From: Scilla litardierei
Lineage: Eukaryota > Streptophyta > Magnoliopsida > Asparagales > Asparagaceae
Assembly (NCBI GenBank): GCA_030789695.1
Contig: CM061141.1
Span: 195,745,689-195,809,688, forward strand
DNA length: 64,000 nucleotides
Direction of reading: 5' to 3'
Shown: in pieces, positions 55,419 through 64,000 of the stretch
How positions within the stretch are numbered: position 1 is the stretch's first letter
Layout: every line of letters starts with the position of its first letter
The notes under the pieces: generated by a model
The model's input: the letters and a program-made list of their open reading frames with translations, nothing else
What the model was told of the DNA's origin: nothing
Databases searched by the model: none
Made by a program: the position numbers and the translations under genes

Positions 55419-56570
55419 TGTTGCGGGGTAGAACTCGCGTACAATGCATTTATATTATGGGGAACTAAGGGCACGATTGTTATGCTAATGACAGGATCAT
55501 GGTAAGCTATTTAACAGGTGATTAGTGGGATGATGAGGCTAAACTTGCTGCGGAAGCTGACTACGGTGTCGAATCCGGTAGGATATTATGGAGGGGCCGA
55601 ACTGCTTAGGGTGAGGGCGAGCCTGACCGGGGATGACGAGCTAACCTGCACAAGGAGCAACTCGTCAGAAAGGCCGGGTTGGGGTCCAATCCTTAGCCTC
55701 TCCGATGCCTAAGTCAGTAATAGGACTTAAAGCGGGGGCTAGGCACGTAGGTAGGACTGAGGGTGAGCCGACCGTACGTGACGAGCTATGAGTGGAAGAA
55801 CAAAGATATGGACGACCTTTGCTCTTGTGTGTGAATGATAAGATTGAGAGTCAATTTGCCAACCTCTCCATCGTAATAAGTGAAGGGGTATTTATACCTG
55901 ACGGAAGGCGGTTAGGTGGTGCTGATCTGGCATGCTGACTCGACGTGCTGAGCTGGCCCAGCTGTCAGCGGAAGCTTCGGACGAGGATGTCAGGAACATG
56001 AGTGTCAGCCACGCTTTTGTCAGACGGCGCAATGGCCAGGGGCGCTTTTGTCAGGGTGTCAGGGCCGAAAGCATTAAGTGTCAGGGGGCGCAGCGGCCAG
56101 GGGTGCTTTGTCAGATGGTTGGGCGGCGTTAGTGTCAGTAGCGTCCTTTGTACTAGGTTGTTTGTCGTGTCCGATGTGCCAAAGAGCCGTCGGTGCGCGT
56201 CCGAGGTGCGGCGCTACCGATGGGGTCGCCAGGTCGTCCCGGATGGAGGGCACGTTGTCCGGCCACGCGCCTTGCGCGTTGTTCCTGGCGAGATGGTGGG
56301 GGGGGGGGCGAGTCGGGTGACGACCGAGACCCTGGAGGAGTGCGGCTTCGCCACCGCCCATAGCAGGGTGCGCCCTTCCTTCGGCCGTGTCGGGCTCCGG
56401 GGTAGCCTGGCGCTCCGTTGTGGGTGAGTTAAGTGCACGGTCTCTGAAGTCGCTGGATTGGCGCCCTGGAGCTGGGCCCGCCGGCCTCCGGGATGGAAGA
56501 ATGACGTAGGTAGGATGTTTGGTGACCCGGGGATAGAAAGTCGGGCTATCACGATCTTTAGGTCGTAACA
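55419..56570 (-). repeat. 5' LTR of the Tat element (about 1,150 bp)
   Basis: The plus strand starts TGTTGCGGGGTAG beside the PBS and ends GGTCGTAACA, giving TGTT...AACA termini. The sense strand has TATAAATACCCC at about 55889-55900 and TGACTTAGGCATCGGAGAG in R/U5. The outer end is inferred, since the partner LTR is absent. Confidence 0.75.
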
Positions 56571-57004
56571 CATGCGATCGTCAATTTTGCTCATCGCGCA
56601 CAAGTGGGGATATTTTTGTCGTTTTCCAAAGGTTGTTCGCTGTGAGCAATTCTGAGTGGCAAACTTGTAAATAAACAGAATCTCGATTGTGCACAGGAGT
56701 AAAACAGTATGTGCGCATAGCGATTTTTTAATGACCCGAACTCCCGCACCGCCGCACTAGTGGGGCGACAAGACGCCAAACCAGTGGTATGCAAGGCTGA
56801 CCCACCCCGCATACCATGTGAGTCGAGGGAATTAAGCGAGATAGCCATCGTTGCTGGATCCCTTGCCTCTCGGATGAAGAGGAACACACTTCACACTCAG
56901 CCACTCCGAAAGGGATCAATATTTTGAAGGGAGTTGCTACACGCACGTACATAATTGCTCACGTTCGTTCTTTGTTCGAAAACTCTAATTTGAATTCCCG
57001 TCAC
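56571..57004. other. No gene recognised
   Basis: Unique-looking sequence between the Tat LTR and the SINE; short ORFs only. Confidence 0.5.
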
Positions 57005-57205
57005 CGCCGAGCGCTTTTGGCGCATTGGCACCCGGGTGAGAACCCGAGACCTCAGGTGTGAGGTCCCGGGTTCGAAACCCCTTACCCCTTTGTGTAATTA
57101 TACCCCTAATATGGCTAGTGTAGACTTGTAGTGGCCCCCAGGCTCTTGCTTCGGGCTGGCAGCCGGTCTTGGGGCCCGGTTGATCCTTTCCGATAAACAA
57201 AAAAA
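57005..57205 (+). mobile_element. tRNA-derived SINE, 201 bp, with 12 bp target duplication
   Basis: An exact direct repeat AATTCCCGTCAC flanks the element (56993-57004 and 57206-57217). The 5' part has RNA polymerase III promoter boxes: box A TGGCGCATTGG (57018-57028) and box B GGTTCGAAACC (57069-57079), with short tRNA-arm-like complementarities between them. The 3' part is unrelated to tRNA and ends GATAAAC plus an A run. SINEs are copied by the machinery of a LINE. The clean duplication suggests a fairly recent insertion. Confidence 0.9.
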
Positions 57206-57275
57206 AATTCCCGTCACTTGTGATGCGGAGTACGCCGAGTTTATCCTTATTTAATCATATACACGTGTAGGGCTC

Positions 57276-58209
57276 GTGCCAAGTAACTACAGAAAACCCC
57301 AGCATTTTTTCATCTTCCCTCCCGTTCTCTTCCCCCAAAGCCCTAACTTTCAAAAATTTCACAAATTTCCATCGCCGCTCGCAGTCTCCCTCAGCGTTGC
57401 CTTCCTGCGTCGATTTTGCGGTGCGGCCTCGCCTAGCCTCGGCCCCCCTGCTCACCGCCGCCCCGACGACCGCGTCAGGTACATTCATTCTCTTCGCTCA
57501 CACCTCCCGAGATTATTACTTCTAATTTATGATAAATTGATGTTCATTCATTTATTTGTTTTAAATTTGTGCAGAAAAGCAACATTCTACGAGGGATTAT
57601 CTTCCGTATACTTGGAATTGGGTATACCTGAGGTAATTAATGTATAGACCTATGTTTTTTGAGTCAGTCTGAGCTTCTTTAGTTCATAAGGGTCTAAATG
57701 CCTGATTAAAAATAGAAGATGCTACTATATGATATTGTTAGTCATAACTTTTGGTGGATTAGGTTTACAGAGTCATTAAAAAAAATCGTTCATCCATAAG
57801 CTGAAATAAATAACACTGAAGTGGATTTTGGGGTTAACAAAATCATCCAGACATGAGAACGAATCAAAAAGACTAGAAATATCTTACATGCATTGCTGAA
57901 TGTTTCATGAATAATTATATATATTTGGATTTTGATAAATTCCGAAAAATATCAGTATATTTATTATTAAATGACATTTTAGACCAGAGTTTGGCTCTAG
58001 TAGAATTTTCTTCTTCAACGCTTAAATTGTTGCTTTTAAATATAATATGGACATGGATTATTTTGATAGAGGATTTTTTTTCCATACAGGTCTATCTTCT
58101 TAAGCTAGCACAAGGCCAACCAAAAGAGTGCCAGTGGGGGGTCTTGCGTGTTTATGCCCGATACCTCAACCCTAACAATGACAACAAAAGCACCCCCATC
58201 ACTACATGA
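57276..58209 (+). CDS. Possible spliced host gene, 5' exons (hypothetical)
   Basis: Three exon-like blocks can be joined in one frame: 57276-57478 (donor GTCAG|GTACAT), 57575-57632 (acceptor TTTGTGCAG, donor CTGAG|GTAATT) and 58090-58209 (acceptor TTCCATACAG). The joined frame would encode about 127 residues with KATFYEGLSSVYLELGIPE running into VYLLKLAQGQPKECQWGVLR. The Pro/Ser-rich first block could instead be 5' untranslated sequence. No family was recognised. A longer ORF overlaps in another frame, so either this frame is an upstream ORF or the gene has a frameshift. Confidence 0.35.
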
Positions 58210-58939
58210 CTCTCCAGTTGACTCCTCCGATTTATCCTCCTCCGAAAGTTTTTCCTCTTGCTCCTCCATTTCATCTTACTCCAGAGATCAACCTTCCACT
58301 AACACAAGAAAGTCCGATTCACAATATTTGGCAACAATGTCCGCAGGTTATTTCAATGATGGATTGGAATCTAATTCAGTAGCGTTCATGACTAATGAAA
58401 TTGCACCTGACTCGTATTCTGAAGCTGAACAGTCGAATTCTGGATTTGACAAGTCAGATTCTGCGTCAAAATCGTTAAGATTTAACGTCGATGAATATGT
58501 GAGTGACACATATTCTATGGAGTCTGAATCGTCGAAGCCTGATTCTGATAGGTTTGAAGCTACCACACTCGAAAGCAAACTGAAGAAAGAAGAATCCGAG
58601 ACAATGGAGACAATACATACAACCGGGGACAACGAGAATGAAAGAGATATGGTCGATGCAGTTCCAACCGATAAGGGAAGTCCTCGGTTCCAGAAAAACA
58701 ATGAGAGGAGAGCGAAGCTGGAGGACTTAAAGGAAAAGTTTCCATTACTTACAGATACCGTGATTAAGATGGAAAATGGTATAGCAATGGAGTACTTTGA
58801 AAAGATTAGTACCGTGAAGTTGGTGGCATTGGAGAAGAAATTAAAGAAACAAAAGATGGCAGAGAAGAGTCATGATTTGCGTGTGAAAAAATTCAACCAA
58901 GATTACTGCAAGTGGATCACCAGCTCCATATATAATTAA
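58154..58939 (+). CDS. Hypothetical Ser-rich acidic protein, 261 codons
   Basis: The ORF starts at ATG 58154 (MPDTSTLTMTTKAPP; an internal ATG follows eight codons later). The N-terminal 150 residues are Ser/Asp/Glu-rich (DSSDLSSSESFSSCSSISSY), then the protein becomes strongly charged with a likely coiled coil at about 180-245 (NERRAKLEDLKEKFPLLTDT, VALEKKLKKQKMAEKSHDLR), ending CKWITSSIYN. No signal peptide, membrane segment or known domain was seen. It lies in the proposed third exon of the gene above. Length and lack of stops favour a real gene or recent gene copy over chance. Confidence 0.45.
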   Translation: MPDTSTLTMTTKAPPSLHDSPVDSSDLSSSESFSSCSSISSYSRDQPSTNTRKSDSQYLATMSAGYFNDGLESNSVAFMTNEIAPDSYSEAEQSNSGFDKSDSASKSLRFNVDEYVSDTYSMESESSKPDSDRFEATTLESKLKKEESETMETIHTTGDNENERDMVDAVPTDKGSPRFQKNNERRAKLEDLKEKFPLLTDTVIKMENGIAMEYFEKISTVKLVALEKKLKKQKMAEKSHDLRVKKFNQDYCKWITSSIYN

Positions 58940-61900
58940 ATTTAATCCAGTTTTGTATACAATCCGTCACTGATTGTTGTGTAAGAGACTAAGAGGGAAT
59001 GCTCAGGTTATTATACTAGAGCAAGTCCCGTAGTTTCCACCGATGCTTTTTCTCTCTTTTGTTTTTATTTTGTTTTTGAGAGTAGGCTGTTCCCTGGTGC
59101 AAGCAAGATGTGGAACACCAAGTTCATGCATGCCCAGTGCAAGGTGCTTTACCAACGTGGTATCATGTTGATAGCTGTCTGTACTCTTAGAAGGCTTGTA
59201 GTTCAAACAATCATCTGTTAAGAAGGGAAGCACTGGTTGCCAGATATTTTGTCTAGCTTGTCTAGCCGTCTCTTCTCTTGTTTAGATATTAATTTTGAGC
59301 TATTATTTCCAATGCTTCAAGTTGCACAACAATGTTTTGAAATTAAGCTTTCCTATTATTCTTCCCTTTTCTGATGTTTTCCCCACAGCGATCCATGTTT
59401 ACTGATCTATAAGTATACCAATTTGATTAGATTAGGTGAAACACAAAAACAAGATGTCTTTTTATGATGTGATTTGCTGTTAGGAATATGTACAATGGTC
59501 ATCGATCTACCATTAAATAGTAATTATTTGGAAAAACATTGCAAGATTCTAACTGCTTTGTTGCTGATCAAAGACATCCTACTGGGCCACACACGAACCA
59601 GGAAGTCTAGTTTATTAATTAGGCTGCAATATGATTCTCTTGTTGAGTTACAAATAATATTTTCTCCAAGGAGATGTGTTAAGAAGTTCTCATCTATTTA
59701 GATAGAAGTTGGTGGAAAATTATCCAGCTGGACAGATTATCATCTAATGCTACCACATTTTGGGGAATATCTTTGTAACATCAATTGTAAATTGATTAAA
59801 TCGAAATGGTCAATATTTTCTGTGATCCTGGTTTTAGCGCCTTGAATCGTTATGGTACATGTCACCATCATCGTCAGCAGGTTATATGCTGACTCTCCAA
59901 AGCTGGTTTAGTACTTCTCGTTTCCTTTTTAAAACACAAATTACAGCATATGCTTTCCAATAAGAAAATCAGGGTCAGGAATGCATCCCACTTTTCTTAT
60001 GCTCATTCCTCTTCTGATATTGATAGGAAGATGCTTAACCATGGCTTTGTTTCGGAGTCCAGTTACTTTCAGCTAGAAAGCAAGCAAAAGCAGTGGCCAA
60101 GGTTGTTCAATTAGCTCATCATCACGATGCCACTTCTGGTGAGGCCCGATTTGTGTGACCAATTAATGATGCAGGCTCAATTTCTTCCAGGTGAGCACTC
60201 CTGGTTTTTTTAATTTCCAGCAGATTCAGGCAAATTAAATTGTCGTATGAGAATGTTTTGTATCTTTTATCGGTCTGATAAAACAAAATTTGAAGCCAAA
60301 TCTGATACAACCTTTATCGATACTGTCCTGCATTCACTTGATCGAACCATTTAAGCCCATAGCAGGGCACACTAACTCCTTCTGGTTACATCATGTGTAT
60401 ACTCACGGAAAAAATGGCGAGACAGTATGTCAATCCACCACATCATACTGAAAACAAAAATACCAATTCTATTATTAGTTTATTTCAGCTCTATTGTTTA
60501 TATCTAAACATATGGTAGCGTTGGTCAGCTGTGGCCGTAGCATCTGATTCTATTCTCTTTTGGTGCACGTACCTTATCTGGTTTAACGGACTTACAGAGT
60601 TGCACTCTGTCCAGTTAATGCTATTTCAGTGCTGCAGCACAAATGAAGGAAAACTCTTGATGATTTCTATTTAGAAACTGTTTTATCACAATGCCTATCT
60701 TTTCTGTTGTAGCTGGGACATGAGCGATCCTGTTTGCTGGCTGAATGGCTCTGTTGTGCTCTTAATTTCTATAGTCCTGAGAAAAACATATAGGGGGTGA
60801 TAGCGCCCAATCAGAGGTCTTATTCTTTCAGATGGTTGAAGAAAGAATGGAATCCACTACAAGCCACATGTATGGAATATGATTACTCGAATGTATGGAA
60901 TATGGAGCCATCATCTTTATGCAAAGGTAAGGCATCGTTGCCTAATGGCTTACACCGTAGCTAGGTTTGATGCATATATCTTGTAGCACGTCACTTGTAT
61001 ACACTGCAGGGGCTCGCAACTGTATAAGTTTCGGTCTCAAAGCAGTCCAATATTGCTGATCCAAATACGGTTTTCAGTTCTCAGGTATGTATATCAACCG
61101 AGCTCAACTCTCAGAACTTTTGGTTAGTGAAGATCAAGGTTATAAGGCCGACACATGCATGCTGTTTTCTGAACGAGTAAAGCCATCAAATGCTTGATTT
61201 GAGCTTAATGCAATGTTCATGGTCATTTAATCCTTGGATTTGCTACATAACAATTTGGCTGATGCGAGTTACTGTCTCTTCATACGGCTTATTCGAGTTT
61301 TCTGTTCGATGTTAAATGCCTTTGCTGACAACAAATTGAGAACACATTACATATCATTTGGCGTCTTGGCTATTGGTAAATTACGTTTACATGTTTCAAA
61401 ATGCTTTTTTCCTTTTCTATTTCATTGCTGATGCTTTACTGAGAGTCAAGTTTCCACCCCTGATGTTTTTTATTGCTTGCATCTGATTTCAACCATAGAT
61501 TTTTTTCATGGGTTGAACGTTTCTTCCTCTTCTTTTGTTTAGTTGCTTGAGAAAGAGGAGGGCTTTAAAAATGGCTAATAAAAATGAACTGCTGACAATC
61601 ATTTTTTTAAAATGGTCGCAGTATGAAACAAACCCAATAATAATAATATAATAATAAAATAATTATAAATGGCACTTTTCCTAGCTGCTTTTTCCTCTTT
61701 ACGTTTTCTTTCTTCGTTATTTTTGTTCTTTGTTTTTGGTCCAACGTGGTTAGAAATAATTGTTTTTGAATTAGTACAACAACAACGGCTAACAGCACTC
61801 AAAACACTCATCAATTGACCCATATGGCACGTGACGCGGATGAAAAGGATTAATTTTGAGGAGTTATGGATTTAGTATGTTTTTTATTTGTTAAGACACT

Positions 61901-62958
61901 AGGTTAGTTGACCTACTGTCACGTGGCATGACGAAAAGAATTAATTATCAGGGGATATAGATTTAGTAAGTTTTATCAATTTGTGAATCAATCCCAACTC
62001 TGGCTTACTAAAATCATTACTCACAACAATTTGGCTTTAACAAAACCCATTCATATGTTTTTACAAAGCTCTTACTAGCAGCTAAACATGCTAGGCTAAC
62101 CGAGCTTATCTCGAATGGTAACGACATATATGCTCATTGTGAAAGGTGATCTGTTTGAGTCTCCTCGTACAAAGCATTCAAGATGATATTTTGAACTAAA
62201 AACACATTGGCTTACTCCTCACGGCAGCCCAACCCCCCCTCCCCCCCCAAAACAAAAAAAAAACTCACAGAAATCCCTTGACCCCCACCGGATTTCACGC
62301 AGAACCATTAATAGCTTCCCCTCCCTCCCTCCAGAAACCTTGGCTGCCCTCCCCCTCCCTCAACGCCCAACACTCCCCCCTCAAAAATCTCGGCTGCTCC
62401 CATGGATGTTTTTCTCCTCCGGTGAGACATTTTCCCTCTTCTTCTGTTTAATTCCGCCTCAAAGATTCTTTTGAATTTTGGCTTGATATTGGTTGTAGGT
62501 TCTTGAAAATTTGATTGGAGGTTTTTGGTATAATATTCTTGGTTGGATCTAACTGTTTGCCCTAATCTTTTGACCCGACACAAACATGTATTTGGTATCA
62601 TAGTCTTGGCTTGATTGTATTTTTATTGAATATTGAAATTTTTTGGTAACTGATTATCGGGTTTTGCAAGAATTCGTATCATGATTGACAGATGCATCCT
62701 TGATTTGGTTATTGGTGTTTGTACGGTTATATACAGTGAAAAGTGAAAAGGTGAATGTCATAAATTAGATGTTTTAAGAACGCAATATTACTTGTTTCAG
62801 CATAGGAAGACTGCATATCAAGGAATTGCAAATGCTATGGACAAAGAATAATTGAAGTATGTTTATGAATACATTGCCATAACATTTATATGGTAAGGAA
62901 TGATTATGAGCAACCAATACTGGATTTGGACTTTGTCGGATTTGTATGAAATGAATTT
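58940..62958. other. No gene recognised; AT-rich intergenic or intronic DNA
   Basis: About 4 kb with only short ORFs. 62290-62440 is C/T-rich and contains an ATG (62402) shortly before a GGTGAGAC splice-donor-like site, which could be a small first exon, but nothing downstream supports it. Confidence 0.4.
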
Positions 62959-63273
62959 GTTAGGAACTAACAAAAGGCACGATTTTTATTGCAAAAATAG
63001 TAACTAGAACACGATAATTGAATACCAAAGAGGGGTATTCTTCTCCCAAGACGCCAAAGAGGACGTCCGCACTCGTTTAATCTAGATCTAACCTAAAGAC
63101 GCTCAAGAGAAAATATCATTCATCAAGCATGTCTAAACAAATGACGGCTAGCCCCTATAAATAAAAGAAAATAGGGTTCCTAGGCTAATGGGGCGCGCTC
63201 ATGGGCTAGGGAGGCCGGCGGCTATGGGCTTGGGCCAATGGGTGCGGCTGGTGTAGACCCGAAGGGTCTATCA
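62959..63273 (-). repeat. 3' LTR of a small Gypsy element (315 bp)
   Basis: It starts TGTTAGGAACTAACAAAAGG and ends GAAGGGTCTATCA, adjoining a polypurine tract on the right. Plus-strand CCCCTATAAATAAAAG near 63153 could be a TATA, but the sense strand is minus. No partner LTR lies within the window. Confidence 0.75.
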
Positions 63274-63276
63274 ATA

Positions 63277-63288
63277 CTCCCCCCAAAG
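63277..63288 (-). other. Polypurine tract
   Basis: Minus-strand CTTTGGGGGGAG three bases from the LTR. It sits in the sequence for HLEDKVALWG, the usual C-terminus of chromodomain pol. Confidence 0.85.
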
Positions 63289-64000
63289 AGCCACCTTGTC
63301 CTCAAGGTGGTGTATATAAGTACCGGCGGTGCTACTCCGAGTGGGAGTCGTCCTCCCATCCGATCTCTTCGTCCTCCACGTCATCTTCCTCGTCTGCTTC
63401 CGCTATCAACACTTGCAGCTTTCGATCCACACAACGGTGTCCCGGAGTGAAGCGCTCGTCGCATCTGAAACAGAGCCCTTTTTACCTCCTCTCCCTCATC
63501 TCCGCATCGGTCATCCTTCGGAATTGGCCCCCAGCCGGTGGTGGGTTGTTCTGCTCTCCCGTCTTCTCAAGCCCTGACCGATCTGCCTCAGTAGTGACCC
63601 CTGCTCCGCCGGCTCCAGTCGCGGTGCCCAGCTGTATCTGCCCACTATAGCTGCTCCCGCCTATCCTATCCTCAGTCCGGGAGTCCTCTACCATCTGTGC
63701 CATCTTGATGACTTTTGAAAGCCCCTGAGGCTTGTATGGCCTCATCGCCGCTCGAAGACTAGGTCGCAGCCCCTTCAAGAAGGTGCCCTCCAGCGACTCG
63801 TCCGTCACCCCATGAACTCGCCCTGTCAGTGTCTCAAATCTCTCGATGTACTCCCGCACTAGCCCCTCCTGCCCGAGGGCATATAGCTGCTCGTCTAGGT
63901 TCCCCAAACGGGGGTCTCTAAACTTCTCCAGCACTAAGTCTTTCAGCTCCTCCCAGCTCCGGATCTGTTGCCTCCTCTCCTTCCACTGGAACCACCCCAA
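63289..64000 (-). pseudogene. Gypsy gag with zinc knuckle, joined directly to a pol C-terminal tail
   Basis: It enters from the right edge: GWFQWKERRQQIRSWEELKD, VLEKFRDPRLGNLDEQLYAL, YIERFETLTGRVHGVTDESL, FLKGLRPSLRAAMRPYKPQG (Retrotrans_gag core), a linker, FRRMTDAEMRERR, then an in-frame TAA (63482-63484), then the zinc knuckle GLCFRCDERFTPGHRC and an acidic tail. Protease, RT and integrase are absent: within about 50 bases of the tail comes HLEDKVALWG and the polypurine tract. This is an internally deleted, non-autonomous derivative related to the element at 1-2711. Confidence 0.85.

Larger units (their letters stand above)
46467..56570 (-). mobile_element. Tat-lineage Gypsy element lacking its 3' LTR
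   Basis: On the minus strand: LTR (55419-56570), PBS, gag, protease, RT, RNase H, second archaeal-type RNase H, integrase, then the 80 bp minisatellite. The dual RNase H and the integrase without chromodomain define Tat. The 3' LTR is missing; the sequence beyond the minisatellite belongs to another Gypsy element. Gag is split by a solo LTR. Several stops and frameshifts make it defective. Confidence 0.88.

Noticed and set aside
57005..57085. Stand-alone tRNA gene
   Set aside because: Box A and box B are present, but no complete cloverleaf could be drawn and the unit continues into a SINE body with A tail and target duplication.

Overview
This 64 kb window looks like nuclear DNA of a flowering plant, probably a repeat-rich genome. 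It is dominated by LTR retrotransposons of the plant Copia and Gypsy lineages, many nested in one another, with a plant-type Helitron, a tRNA-derived SINE and a decayed kinesin-14 gene that still has its introns. No bacterial-type operons, CRISPR array, rRNA or stand-alone tRNA gene was seen. The species cannot be read from the sequence. A monocot is possible but not shown.

Layout. 1-2711 is the 5' end of a decayed Ty3/Gypsy element on the minus strand (protease, gag, PBS, LTR) that runs off the left edge. 2712-12784 is mostly non-coding and holds a 377 bp Helitron (7010-7386) and the kinesin-14 pseudogene (8185-9793). 12785-28783 is a nest: a probable Tat-type LTR remnant is split by a complete 12.3 kb Copia element of Maximus/SIRE type (13152-25474, TSD ACCTT) and by a related LTR (26180-28778), itself split by a third LTR (27355-28704, TSD GTTTT). 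29392-41077 is a Gypsy LTR-like sequence split by a short-LTR Copia element (31311-39963, TSD ATTAG), which carries a solo Maximus-like LTR (35593-37319, TSD AAGAG). 41078-44425 is the 3' end of a minus-strand chromodomain Gypsy element. 44500-46466 is an 80 bp minisatellite lying just behind the pol of a minus-strand Tat element (46467-56570). That element's gag is split by a solo chromovirus-type LTR (52209-55036, TSD CACAC). 57005-57205 is a SINE with a 12 bp TSD, followed by a possible spliced host gene (57276-58939). 62959-64000 is a gag-only Gypsy derivative.

The most interesting signals are regulatory. Four LTRs carry clusters of short inverted AGTCG-core motifs 40-100 bp upstream of a TATA box. 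One version, about 115 bp units built of CTAGTCGGTC / GACCGACTAG hairpins, occurs in both a Copia-type and a Gypsy-type LTR with similar flanks, which suggests that a promoter module moved between superfamilies. In the large Copia element a second such cluster plus a TATA-like box lies inside the element, upstream of an intact extra 479-codon ORF, whereas gag and pol of the same element are broken. This looks like an internal promoter serving a third gene.

Almost every retroelement coding region carries stops or frameshifts. The 479-codon ORF and possibly the 58154-58939 ORF are the only substantial reading frames that appear open and meaningful.
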